This document shows, piece after piece, positions 44,725 through 53,261 of a DNA stretch of 64,000 nt (position 1 is the first letter of the stretch; every line of letters begins with the position of its first letter). Under the pieces are notes generated by a model. It saw nothing but the letters and a program-made list of their open reading frames with translations, ran no database searches and had not been told where the DNA came from. Source of the stretch: Sphingobacterium puteale (lineage in GTDB: Bacteria > Bacteroidota > Bacteroidia > Sphingobacteriales > Sphingobacteriaceae); NCBI RefSeq assembly GCF_003627955.1, contig NZ_RBWS01000007.1:248001-312000 (forward strand). Direction: 5' to 3'. The position numbers and the translations under genes are program-made.

Positions 44725-46386
44725 ATGATGGACAATAAAGCGATCTCTAAAATTTTTAAATTGTGCAGTCAATTAATGGAGCTTCACAACGAAAATCCAT
44801 TCCGAACAAAGGCTATGGCTAGTGCATCTTTTAAATTGGATAAATTGCCCTTTCGCATTGATGACGCCTCGCTTGAAGAATTGAGCGCACAGCCGGGCAT
44901 AGGAAAAAGTACCGCCGAAAAAGCGAAAGAGGTCACACAAACCGGAACGTTTAGGGAACTCCAAGACCTATTAGCGAATACGCCATCAGGAGTTGTTGAA
45001 ATGTTAACCATAAAGGGCCTGGGGCCAAAAAAGGTTCAGATTATCTGGCAAGACCTTGGGATTGAAAGTGTAGGTGAACTACTGTATGCCTGCAATGAAA
45101 ACCGTCTGGTTGAAGCCAAAGGATTTGGCTTAAAAACGCAGGAAGAAATAAAGAAGTCCATCGAATTCTCAATATCCAATCAGGGATGGTTCCTATACGC
45201 CAAAGTACTGTCACAAGCTGATACATTTTACGCTATTTTAAAAACACATTTCCCCGCATCTCTTCTATCCTTTACCGGAGATTTTAGAAGAAAATGCGAG
45301 GTGTTAAGCACAGTGGACCTACTCATTTCCGAAAGTATAGAAGCGGTGGAGAAATTCCTCGCTGATTATACATTGGTGGAGAAAACAGAGAATTCACTGG
45401 AAATCACCGATGAATTAGGTTTTACTTTCAAGGTTTTCAGTACGAATATCAATGATTTTTATCGGGACCTTATTCTCAGTACAGGATCGACCGCACATTT
45501 GGATCTTTTATTCAATATTCTTCCTGACTTACCTTCACTTTCCAGTGAAGAAGCTATCTATCGTAACTTAAGGCTTGATTATATTGAACCTGAATTGCGC
45601 GAGGGTCTCGACGAAATTGAACGCGCACAGAACCATACTTTACCTCAATTAATCCAATTTAAGGATCTCAAAGGGACACTGCACAACCACTCAACTTATA
45701 GTGATGGCGTTCATACCTTGGAGCAAATGGCTCTTCATTGTAAAGATGCTTTAGGTCTCGCATATCTCGGAATATGTGATCACTCCAGAACGGCAGTTTA
45801 TGCAAATGGTCTTTCCATCGAAAGATTGGAAGATCAATGGAAAGAAATTGCCAGCTTAAATGAAAAACTAGCCCCTTTTAAAATCTTTAAAGGAATAGAA
45901 TCCGATATCCTAAGCGACGGATCACTGGACTACCCCGATGAGGTACTAGCACAATTTGACTTTGTTGTCGCCTCTGTCCACTCCAACTTAAAGATGGACG
46001 AGGAAAAAGCAACTGCTAGATTGATTAAAGCAATTGAAAACCCATATACAACAATTTTGGGGCATCCAACAGGCCGCCTTTTATTAAGTCGATCGGGCTA
46101 TCCACTCGACTTTAAAAAAATAATTGATGCCTGCGCCGCGAATAAGGTCGTCATCGAAATTAATGCAAATCCTTTAAGGCTAGATTTAGATTGGAGATGG
46201 CATCGCTATGCTGTGGAAAAGGGCGTATTGTTGTCCATTAACCCTGATGCGCATCGCACGGAAGGGCTGTTGGACATGCAATATGGTATTTTTGTCGCAC
46301 AGAAAGGTGGTCTGGAAGCAAAAAATTGTCTGAATACATATTCCTTGACAGAGATTACAAACTATTTTTCGAATCGTAGATCTTAA
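44725..46386 (+). CDS. polX: PolX family protein: degenerate polymerase domain, intact PHP nuclease
   Basis: 553 residues (a second ATG follows directly). The N-terminal HhH part (LEELSAQPGIGKSTAEKA, MLTIKGLGPKKVQIIWQDL) and the polymerase X palm are recognisable, but the catalytic GS...DxD motif reads TGDFRRKCEVLSTVDLL (184-200), so Gly-Ser and the first Asp of DxD are lost (T196-V-D198), and the expected 'VDLR' Asp strand reads FKVFST. The C-terminal PHP domain keeps H320, H322, H353, E392, H419, H447, D508 and H510. It should be a 3'-5' exonuclease/phosphoesterase in repair, with little or no polymerase activity. The next gene is 11 bases downstream. Confidence 0.9.
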   Translation: MMDNKAISKIFKLCSQLMELHNENPFRTKAMASASFKLDKLPFRIDDASLEELSAQPGIGKSTAEKAKEVTQTGTFRELQDLLANTPSGVVEMLTIKGLGPKKVQIIWQDLGIESVGELLYACNENRLVEAKGFGLKTQEEIKKSIEFSISNQGWFLYAKVLSQADTFYAILKTHFPASLLSFTGDFRRKCEVLSTVDLLISESIEAVEKFLADYTLVEKTENSLEITDELGFTFKVFSTNINDFYRDLILSTGSTAHLDLLFNILPDLPSLSSEEAIYRNLRLDYIEPELREGLDEIERAQNHTLPQLIQFKDLKGTLHNHSTYSDGVHTLEQMALHCKDALGLAYLGICDHSRTAVYANGLSIERLEDQWKEIASLNEKLAPFKIFKGIESDILSDGSLDYPDEVLAQFDFVVASVHSNLKMDEEKATARLIKAIENPYTTILGHPTGRLLLSRSGYPLDFKKIIDACAANKVVIEINANPLRLDLDWRWHRYAVEKGVLLSINPDAHRTEGLLDMQYGIFVAQKGGLEAKNCLNTYSLTEITNYFSNRRS

Positions 46387-46397
46387 AAAAGCTTATT

Positions 46398-46874
46398 ATG
46401 TCGCATAAAACCAATGCAGTCCGCTTGTTGGATACGGCAAAAGTAAACTATGAATTAAGAGAGTATGAGGTAGATGATCATGACGTCAGCGCGGAGCATG
46501 TTGCCTTGTCCTTGGGTCTATTACCTGAAACACTTTATAAAACTTTAGTATTGAAAGGAAATATAGATCCTTACATTGTTGCTGTAATTCCCGGAAATGC
46601 GCAACTTGACTTAAAAAAGATCGCTAAAGCATCAGGTAATAAAAATTGTGAAATGCTCCCCATGAAGGATCTGTTAGCTGTAACTGGCTATATCCGTGGG
46701 GGCTGCTCACCTATTGGCATGAAAAAACTATTTCCAACATTTATTGAGGAAGCAGCTCAATTGGAAACAGAAATTTCTGTGAGCGCAGGAAAACGAGGCC
46801 TTCAAATGATATTAAATCCCAACGATTTAGCTACGCTGACCAAAGCGATCTGGTCCGATTTGATCAGCATTTAA
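46398..46874 (+). CDS. ybaK: Cys-tRNA(Pro)/aminoacyl-tRNA deacylase, YbaK/EbsC type
   Basis: 158 residues. YbaK/ProX features: MSHKTNAVRLLDTAKVNYELREYEVD, GLLPETLYKTLVLKGNIDPYIVAVIPGNAQLDLKKIAKASGNKNCEMLPMKDLLAVTGYIRGGCSPIGMKK (Lys and GGxSP(I/L)GxKK active-site region). It removes Cys from misacylated tRNA-Pro. It probably shares the PolX transcript (11-base gap), though no functional link is known. Confidence 0.94.
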   Translation: MSHKTNAVRLLDTAKVNYELREYEVDDHDVSAEHVALSLGLLPETLYKTLVLKGNIDPYIVAVIPGNAQLDLKKIAKASGNKNCEMLPMKDLLAVTGYIRGGCSPIGMKKLFPTFIEEAAQLETEISVSAGKRGLQMILNPNDLATLTKAIWSDLISI

Positions 46875-46895
46875 CACGAACATCCTCGCCCGATT

Positions 46896-47663
46896 TCAGC
46901 TCTTTCGCCCATACAACAAAATACGTTTAAATGGATATATCGCAGGGAATCTGGAAAAATGCTGTTTAATACGTGTCTTAAAAGCCTCAATAAAAACAGG
47001 TCGTTTATCTTCGTCCAGTCGCTCAATATAAGGGATCAATGCCGATCCGGAAATAAAGTCATAAAGTACTTCCGCTTCGGCGGCAATAATTGGGTAGATA
47101 CGAAGTGAGAGGTCCAATTCCTCCAAGCCCGAATGAAACAAAATCTGCGCATAGTCATCTATACTTAGCACCGATGAAGCCCTATTCCAACCATCCAAAT
47201 AGCTTCGGTAAGGTTCTTCAGCAGCTAGCTCAGATAGCAGTTTATTTAAGACATTTTCAGGCTGGTAAGGCATCTGAACGGCCAATTGCCCACCGCTACT
47301 CAATTTGGAAATGAGATGCGGAAAAAGCAGTTGGTGACCATCCAGCCATTGCAATGCAGCATTACTGAATATCAAATCCAAGGAACCCGTTGTCTCCAGA
47401 AATTTTTCGACACTACTATTTTCAAATTTTAGGTGTTCATGTTCAAGTTTACGGCTCATCGATAACATTTCTGGAGATGCATCTATCCCAAGGAATGTAG
47501 CCTGTGGAAATTTATCGCTTAAAATAGCTGTTTGCTCTCCGGTTCCACATCCAAGATCCACCGCTTTCATCGTTGCTTCCGAAGCTATTAGTTCGGATAG
47601 ATCAAAAAAAGGTTTGAAACGGATGTCTTTAAACTTATTATAGATATCTGGATTCCAAGGCAT
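46896..47663 (-). CDS. Trans-aconitate 2-methyltransferase-like SAM methyltransferase
   Basis: 255 residues. Class I fold with motif I KAVDLGCGTGEQTAILSDKFPQATFLGIDASPEML (Gly-rich loop and acidic end), motif II SLDLIFSNAALQWLDGHQLLFPHLISKLSSGGQLAVQMPYQPEN and a C-terminal helical cap. The order MPWNPD.YNKF...R.KPF.DL at the start is characteristic of Tam-like enzymes that methylate trans-aconitate, but the substrate may differ. The lipoate ligase lies 42 bases downstream... upstream of its start on the same strand. Confidence 0.82.
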   Translation of the reverse strand: MPWNPDIYNKFKDIRFKPFFDLSELIASEATMKAVDLGCGTGEQTAILSDKFPQATFLGIDASPEMLSMSRKLEHEHLKFENSSVEKFLETTGSLDLIFSNAALQWLDGHQLLFPHLISKLSSGGQLAVQMPYQPENVLNKLLSELAAEEPYRSYLDGWNRASSVLSIDDYAQILFHSGLEELDLSLRIYPIIAAEAEVLYDFISGSALIPYIERLDEDKRPVFIEAFKTRIKQHFSRFPAIYPFKRILLYGRKS

Positions 47664-47705
47664 AATATTTTTTATTTAAGTCCCAATGGGATAATACAAT
47701 AGCTA

Positions 47706-48689
47706 TTATTTAAATAGCTCCAAAATTTCAGCTACATCAACTTTTCCAAAATACGAAGTTAGATCTATGGCTTCCAACAGCGCTCTGATTTCTTCCAATT
47801 GATGTTTTTTTCCAATCAATAGCTGCTCCAGTTCATGAATAGATTCAGAAGCAAAAAAATCCCCAAAAATCTTAGCATGCTCAATAGAACCTTTATGTAC
47901 ATCTAAATGTATTTCTATAAAACCGGCGGGGATCTTGATTGCTTTTTTAAAATTATAATTCGGAGAGAAACCGAAATTCCAGTCCCAGGTTTCATATTTT
48001 TCCTTCACAAGATGTTGGATATGCTGGATATCAGTTGCAGAGAAATGAATGATCTCCGCATCAGGATTTTCACGTTGCATTTCTGCGATCAATAGTTCCT
48101 TAAATTTTACCGTTGTAAAACCCTGAGGTAAATAACCGATCAGATTTGTCACCCTCGCACGGTTGGACTTGACAGCTTTATCGACAAATTTAAGCGGGTT
48201 TACCTTCAATGCATCGCTCAATATCTGCATCTGTGAATCAATTAAAATAGTCCCATGCTGAACCATTTTACCATTTTTTGCGAGCTTAGCATTTCCACTA
48301 AACTTCTTTCCATCCACCAGCAGGTCATTCCTTCCTTCCAGTTTTGCCGGAATATTCAATTTGTTCAAAACAGAAACAATGGGTTGTGTGAAAGTCGAAA
48401 AATCCATAAAATCAAGATTTCCCAATAAGGTGTGAAAGGAAAAATTGAGATTTCCTAAATCATGATATACGGCACCACCGCCAGACATTCTCCTAACGAC
48501 CTTAATCTTATGATCATTCACATAATCAAGGTTGATTTCCGCCAAAGTATTCTGAAATTTACCGATAATAATTGACGGATCATTCATGTACAATAAGAAA
48601 ATGGGTTCTTTCGGATATTTCGTGAGCAGGTATTCCTCAGAAGCAATATTGAAATAAGCATCGTGGGAAGGCGAATCAATAATAAACAT
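47706..48689 (-). CDS. lplA: Lipoate--protein ligase
   Basis: 327 residues from ATG 48689 (MFIIDSPSHDAYFNIASEEYLL); ten upstream codons are not family sequence. Features: PSIIIGKFQNTLAEINLDYVNDHKIKVVRRMSGGGAVYHDLGNLNFSFHT, GRNDLLVDGKKFSGNAKLAKNGKMVQHGTIL (catalytic Lys) and a C-terminal LplA accessory domain (WNFGFSPNYNFKKAIKIPAGFIEIHLDVHKG). It attaches free lipoate to the E2 subunits of 2-oxoacid dehydrogenases. Gene stands 42 bases from the methyltransferase on the same strand. Confidence 0.95.
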   Translation of the reverse strand: MFIIDSPSHDAYFNIASEEYLLTKYPKEPIFLLYMNDPSIIIGKFQNTLAEINLDYVNDHKIKVVRRMSGGGAVYHDLGNLNFSFHTLLGNLDFMDFSTFTQPIVSVLNKLNIPAKLEGRNDLLVDGKKFSGNAKLAKNGKMVQHGTILIDSQMQILSDALKVNPLKFVDKAVKSNRARVTNLIGYLPQGFTTVKFKELLIAEMQRENPDAEIIHFSATDIQHIQHLVKEKYETWDWNFGFSPNYNFKKAIKIPAGFIEIHLDVHKGSIEHAKIFGDFFASESIHELEQLLIGKKHQLEEIRALLEAIDLTSYFGKVDVAEILELFK

Positions 48690-48933
48690 CGTATTTTTAT
48701 ATTTTCTTAAAATTAACAAGAATTTAAATGCCTTGATTCATCTCAAACTCATAATTTCCATCAATCCCGCGTTTTGTCAGCTTCTCACTACAACAATCCT
48801 AATTACCGCTAAAAGAATTAAAATGACGCCAAAAAACAACTTATTTCTCAAGATCAGGTATGCTTTTAGACAGCCCAGTCAATTATTGATCTTTGCCCCC
48901 TTATTATAAAACCAATTACATATAATCGCCTTA

Positions 48934-49947
48934 TTAAACGCCCGATGAACTTCTAGCAGACCCTATTTTTTCTTCAAGATTTTTGATAATCAATGCGGAA
49001 AAATCTTCTTTTACAATCTCTTCTGTTTGGCATAAAGCTCCCGGACTAAAAACATTTATCTCCATAATACGATCGCCCACAATATCCAAACCGACAAAAT
49101 ACATTCCATCCTGTATCAATTTGTCTTTGATTTTATCAACCATAAGTAGCAGCTCCGGCGAGATTATCGCGGCTTGGGTTTTTGCCCCTTGGTGCACATT
49201 GCTCCGGATCTCATTCCCCTGTTGCACACGATGAACAGCAGCATATTTTCCATTGATAGAGACGGGTTCACCGTTCAACAGAAAAAAACGGATATCACCG
49301 GCAGCTGCTTCGGGCAGATACTCCTGTCCAATCACATAGCCATCCCTGGCAATAGCCTCTACTGTTTGTTTTAGATTCTGTTGATTATCTTTATTGATCA
49401 AAAACACATTTTTTCCACCAGACCCCTTTAAAGGTTTTAAAATAATCAGTTTATTTTGCTGCTCAAAAAACTCGACAACATCAGCATAATTTCTGGTTAC
49501 AATTGTTTTGGGTCGGATAGACTCGTCAAAACCCTCGAGATACAATTTGTTACTTGCCCGGCCCAAACTATCGGGATCGTTAATGACCTGTACACCTTTT
49601 TCTTTTAATAAGGAAGCGAACTGCAGCGCAGATGAAGCTGCCCAGGGTCGATTCACCATATCCAAAACAGGATCGAATCTAAGCCAGATCACATCCATCT
49701 TCTCCAATTCCATTTTTGTCTTTGCTGTAGCTCTCAACACCTCCATCAACTGTTTTGCAGAGCTAATCTGCTGTGTAGGAAGCACCTCCCGTACATGGGC
49801 GGCAATAAGGGCAGATTCATAATAAAAATCGGCCAGTCCGATGTAATAAATCGCATGCCCTAGCTGATGTGCTTTCAATGCGAGCAGGGTTGTTGTGAAA
49901 CGCTCGGTTTCTTTATGGGTCTGATTAATAACAAATGCTATCTTCAT
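48934..49947 (-). CDS. ATP-grasp ligase, glutathione synthase-like
   Basis: 337 residues. RimK/GshB-like ATP-grasp: the N-terminal Rossmann-type domain (MKIAFVINQTHKETERF..., DVIWLRFDPVLDMVNRPW), then RPKTIVTRNYADVVEFFEQQNKLIILKPLKGSGGKNVFLI (ATP lid and Lys), GQEYLPEAAAGDIRFFLLNGEPVSI, EIRSNVHQGAK, and the metal site VGLDIVGDRIMEINVFSPG. Such enzymes join a carboxylate to an amine with ATP. Bacteroidota rarely make glutathione, so the product here is unknown. Thirteen bases after the DUF1704 gene and third in the operon 52.6-48.9 kb. Confidence 0.88.
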   Translation of the reverse strand: MKIAFVINQTHKETERFTTTLLALKAHQLGHAIYYIGLADFYYESALIAAHVREVLPTQQISSAKQLMEVLRATAKTKMELEKMDVIWLRFDPVLDMVNRPWAASSALQFASLLKEKGVQVINDPDSLGRASNKLYLEGFDESIRPKTIVTRNYADVVEFFEQQNKLIILKPLKGSGGKNVFLINKDNQQNLKQTVEAIARDGYVIGQEYLPEAAAGDIRFFLLNGEPVSINGKYAAVHRVQQGNEIRSNVHQGAKTQAAIISPELLLMVDKIKDKLIQDGMYFVGLDIVGDRIMEINVFSPGALCQTEEIVKEDFSALIIKNLEEKIGSARSSSGV

Positions 49948-49960
49948 ATATTGTCGCTGA

Positions 49961-51793
49961 TTATTGTATCATCTGAAATATTCCTTTACTTTTCTTGAGA
50001 TTGGTTAATGCATCTTTATAGGGTGATGTCAAGTATTTGGGTGTCAAAACCGGAGCATTTAGAATCCCCTTAAGCATTAATTCTTCGACTATCGGGATAT
50101 AATCTTCCCTGATCTTGCCCATAGTCAGCAAGGTGAGATCCCGACCGCTTTTTATATAATTTATCAATTCGATCAAACCACTGAGATACAACGCATCTTT
50201 TGTGAGCCCTCCGCTTCTAAAAACACGCATGGTCATCTGAAAAGCCGTCTCTGGCAGAAACTGATATTTATCCACCAACAGCGCGAATGTATCTAAAAAA
50301 GTGTTTCCCTGCTGCATGTGATATACCGCTACCACCCTACCGGCTAATATGCGTAATCGATTATTCGTCAAGCCGCCAACCAAATATTCGGCGAGTACGG
50401 CCAATCCCTCCTGAAGCTTCTCATATCCCGGAACTCCCAATCTAAAAAGACTGAAGGGCTGTTGTTTACCATTATAGTAGGTGACGATATGAGTCCCAAC
50501 TTCGTGTTGGATCAATGCCTGTACCCGATGTCGGGGCAGACTATATTGTTTACTGATATTTAAGACCCCTTGATTCACCATCACCCCATAGATATCATCC
50601 CGAAGCCGTACAGTCGTACCAAAATTAGGATCCTGGCTTTTTAAATAATCCAGTTCTTCCTGTGCTAGTTTCGCAAACTCTTCTGCATAGACGATATCCT
50701 CTTCCTTTGTCCGATGCTCCCTGTCAGTCGCTGTAATTGTTAATATGGCTTGCGCTTTCTCCAACAGCTTTTCGTTTACGGTACCAAACACTTGCATGCT
50801 GCCCAGTAAAAAGCCCTCTTTCCCCCTTTCGCTCAGCATGCTCATCATCTGATCGAGCTCTTTGCGCTTATCCCGAAACAAGTAAGCTATGGAAGGGTCA
50901 TAAAGATCTTCAATATGCAGATTATAGAGGTTACGTTTAATAATATCGGGATCAATGGGCATGGGTCTATAATGAAAAACAGGGACTCTACGATAGTTTC
51001 CATTTTTGAACTGCAGCCAGGCGTCATAGGAATTTGTCGGCGTCACCAACAATAGAAAATCAAACCGCTGGCTTTCGCGGGCCAATTTTTGATCGATTTC
51101 CCAAGCCAAGGGAAGCATCTTTTTGGGATGACTAATTTTAAATGATGTTGGTTTTGACAGGGTATGTATGCGAATAAATTCAAAAAATGTTTTGGATAAA
51201 CTTCGGGATATAGCCTCACGAAAATGGCGAAGATCAATGGGAAGTATCTGTTGGTTGGCCCCCAGCAGATACTTCGGTTTGATTTCTAATCCCATATACA
51301 AGATATTACTATTTAGTTTATCCAATTGTATACTCGCCGGAGAGAGACTCTGTGTCGCATTGGTTTTCGTGTCGGTCACAATTTCGACTTTTGCAATAGA
51401 TTCCTCCGTTTCCAATTGCTTTCCAAGATATTGTGCAATGGATTGTACGTTTTTCCGGGCAATATGGATCTGAATATCTTCTTCCTGCCCCGGGCTTGCG
51501 GTCCAAGCTTCTATAATTAGACATGCACCAAATTCTTCGACGAACTGGTTAAGTATCGGTGCGATCCAGTCCGATACATTCATTTCCGGATCCTTAACTC
51601 TAAAATACGCGGGTTCGGATTTTACCAGTTCCGCCAGCATCGGATCCGGACTAAAAAACTGTCGATACAAAAATAAATAAGGCACAACCTGATTGAATAC
51701 CATTTTATTTTTTGGTGGTATCTGCGTATGAAAAACCTCCTTATTTTTGATTTTTTTTAGGATACCCGCTAACTGTTTTGCATTATCTTTCAT
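49961..51793 (-). CDS. DUF1704 / QEGLA-motif zinc metallopeptidase
   Basis: 610 residues from ATG 51793 (a TTG two codons upstream is ignored). The zinc site HEVGTH at about 430-435 and the family motif QEGLA at about 461-465 (Glu as third ligand) are both intact. This family is also called 'flavohemoglobin expression-modulating QEGLA motif protein'; animal relatives (MATCAP) are tubulin carboxypeptidases, so the bacterial enzyme is likely a peptidase that cuts C-terminal residues. It overlaps the previous gene by 11 bases and precedes the ATP-grasp gene by 13, so the three are translationally coupled. Confidence 0.93.
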   Translation of the reverse strand: MKDNAKQLAGILKKIKNKEVFHTQIPPKNKMVFNQVVPYLFLYRQFFSPDPMLAELVKSEPAYFRVKDPEMNVSDWIAPILNQFVEEFGACLIIEAWTASPGQEEDIQIHIARKNVQSIAQYLGKQLETEESIAKVEIVTDTKTNATQSLSPASIQLDKLNSNILYMGLEIKPKYLLGANQQILPIDLRHFREAISRSLSKTFFEFIRIHTLSKPTSFKISHPKKMLPLAWEIDQKLARESQRFDFLLLVTPTNSYDAWLQFKNGNYRRVPVFHYRPMPIDPDIIKRNLYNLHIEDLYDPSIAYLFRDKRKELDQMMSMLSERGKEGFLLGSMQVFGTVNEKLLEKAQAILTITATDREHRTKEEDIVYAEEFAKLAQEELDYLKSQDPNFGTTVRLRDDIYGVMVNQGVLNISKQYSLPRHRVQALIQHEVGTHIVTYYNGKQQPFSLFRLGVPGYEKLQEGLAVLAEYLVGGLTNNRLRILAGRVVAVYHMQQGNTFLDTFALLVDKYQFLPETAFQMTMRVFRSGGLTKDALYLSGLIELINYIKSGRDLTLLTMGKIREDYIPIVEELMLKGILNAPVLTPKYLTSPYKDALTNLKKSKGIFQMIQ

Positions 51794-52562
51794 AGGCAAA
51801 ATAGGATTCGAGGGTGTCAGTGGTTTGCATTAAAAGTTGCTTATATTCCTGTAACTTTTGAGGGTAAACCTCTCCTGTCCATTCATTCATAAAATCCTTG
51901 CGAAACTCAATAGAAAACACACAACCCTTATCGCCAAATTGCTCATTTAAATAAGATGACAAAAAGCCGCCCTTAAATTTAACATTCTCACGCACGTCGT
52001 AGACCTGCCCATCTTTACCCGTACGAAGCACATCCATCAATGCGCTGGTCAATTCCTGCCATTTGCTGTGATTGTTTGCTGTTCCAATATTAATCTGTGG
52101 ATTGTTTACTTTGTCGATCATAGCCGTCGGCCCATCCCGGAGCGCGTTATAACTATGAATATCATAAACAACAAAATAACCATAGCGGTCAATCGTCTTT
52201 TGAATCTGCTGCGTTATCTTCCGGTACAACATGTCATATGATATGTAAAGTTGATCTTTTATTTGTTGCGGCAACGCTGACCGCCAGACCTGAATTCCCC
52301 AGGACTGTTCGGGAGTCAGATAAATCGCGCCATCCTTACTCCGATTTAAATCCAGTTGGAACCTCGATGTGCCACAAACCAGGCGGTTAAAGGGCAATTC
52401 TGCCAAAATTGCTGTATACGGATCCTCCTCACGTAAACGATCTTCGGGAGCAATATGCAAATACGGTTCTAAATCCGCATCGATATGATGACCATCGTGG
52501 ATAGCAAAAGCCCAAAAAGGGCTTCTATAATTTTCGAATTGATAAAGATAGGATAAGGACAT
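51783..52562 (-). CDS. N-formylglutamate amidohydrolase family protein
   Basis: 259 residues. Features: AIHDGHHIDADL (first zinc ligands), RFQLDLNRSKDGA, GYFVVYDIHSYN (His) and CVFSIEFRKDFMNEW (Glu/Arg). This family removes formyl groups from formylglutamate in histidine breakdown, but no hut gene is near and the members that sit next to DUF1704 and ATP-grasp genes are thought to act in a separate peptide-related pathway. First gene of the operon; the 788-base gap upstream holds the box-hairpin array. Confidence 0.85.
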   Translation of the reverse strand: MSLSYLYQFENYRSPFWAFAIHDGHHIDADLEPYLHIAPEDRLREEDPYTAILAELPFNRLVCGTSRFQLDLNRSKDGAIYLTPEQSWGIQVWRSALPQQIKDQLYISYDMLYRKITQQIQKTIDRYGYFVVYDIHSYNALRDGPTAMIDKVNNPQINIGTANNHSKWQELTSALMDVLRTGKDGQVYDVRENVKFKGGFLSSYLNEQFGDKGCVFSIEFRKDFMNEWTGEVYPQKLQEYKQLLMQTTDTLESYFAYER

Positions 52563-52735
52563 GTACTTTATATTAAACAGTTTTAATGATTATTTGCTCA
52601 CTCTGCTTAAGTAAACATTTACAAGCGATAAAAGGTTTGAAAAATAAAATACGACAGCCTTGGTACAATGGGGCACAGGCCTGTTGGACATAGAAAGCGT
52701 TAAAAATCGTTAAACCGACCGGGGAATTTATGCCC

Positions 52736-52750
52736 TGGCATTCTTATTGA
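52736..52750 (+). promoter_or_regulatory. Sigma-54-like site before element A
   Basis: TGGCAT-N5-TTGA at 52736-52750 approaches the -24/-12 consensus TGGCAC-N5-TTGC (8 of 10 fixed bases). It would start transcription about 12 bases on, close to the first conserved base of copy A at 52766. Confidence 0.35.
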
Positions 52751-52765
52751 AAGTTGTTTACTAGT

Positions 52766-52833
52766 TTCATAAATTTAGGTTAATAATTAGTTAGTTTATA
52801 AAAAACCTGTTAGTCCCCGCTAACAGGTTTTTT
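52766..52833 (+). repeat. Box-hairpin element, copy A
   Basis: Conserved box TTCATAAATTTAGG then AGGTTAATAATTAGTTAG (52766-52794), then a perfect 14-bp stem (52800-52813 with 52820-52833, aaaaaacctgttag/ctaacaggtttttt) with a 6-base loop TCCCCG and a T-rich end. First of three tandem copies in the gene-free stretch 52563-53350. On minus it reads hairpin (loop CGGGGA), AT spacer, ATGAAA, then a stop after eight codons. Confidence 0.78.
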
Positions 52834-52972
52834 ATTTTCTAATACGAAAAGAATGTAAATACTAGAATATTTTACCGAAAATCAATATAGAAATACTAAA
52901 AAATGTTAAAAAATGTAAAAAAGTAAAAATAGTTGAAACATTTTATGTTCGGATCACGTTATACCTGTACTT

Positions 52973-53034
52973 TTCATAAATTTAGGTTAATAATTGGTTA
53001 GGAAAACTCCTGTTGCTCCCCGCTTCAGGAGTTT
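52973..53034 (+). repeat. Box-hairpin element, copy B
   Basis: Box TTCATAAATTTAGG plus AGGTTAATAATTGGTTAG from 52973; hairpin with 9-bp outer stem (53004-53012 aaactcctg with 53026-53034 caggagttt) and an interior that holds a small GC/GC pair around TCCCC. The stem is less perfect than in A or C. Minus-strand reading again ends in ATGAAA followed by a stop after seven codons. Confidence 0.75.
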
Positions 53035-53233
53035 CTGTTTATCAAGATCTTATACAATAAAAAGCAGTAATAACTCTCAATAACCCGACAAACCTTAATC
53101 CAGTGTAACCGATCGCGATTCAACCAAGAATTAACTTTTAGAGAATCCACGGTTCGGGTGTTTATCCAAAATGGAAGCGAAATTATAAGTTAACAAAAAA
53201 ATGACAATTTATTCATCTTAGGTAAATAAGTTT

Positions 53234-53248
53234 TGGCACAGGTATTGC
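53234..53248 (+). promoter_or_regulatory. Sigma-54-like site before element C
   Basis: TTGGCACAGGTATTGCA: TGGCAC-N5-TTGC at 53234-53248 matches the RpoN (-24/-12) consensus in all ten fixed positions. The predicted start, about 12 bases on at 53260, coincides with the first conserved base of copy C (53262). Copy A has a weaker site at almost the same distance; copies B and D do not. Confidence 0.5.
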
Positions 53249-53261
53249 ACTGTTTTAAGCA

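Noticed and set aside
48934..49947. Naming the ATP-grasp gene gshB (glutathione synthase).
   Set aside because: No glutamate-cysteine ligase nearby, and its operon partners (DUF1704, formylglutamate amidohydrolase-like) point to another substrate.
51783..52562. Assigning the amidohydrolase to histidine degradation (hutG).
   Set aside because: No hut genes are adjacent and the gene overlaps the DUF1704 peptidase.
52940..52975. Sigma-54 site expected before element B (and before D on minus).
   Set aside because: No TGGCAC-N5-TTGC-like match occurs at the distance seen for A and C; only weak TAnnTTTC-like sequence is present.
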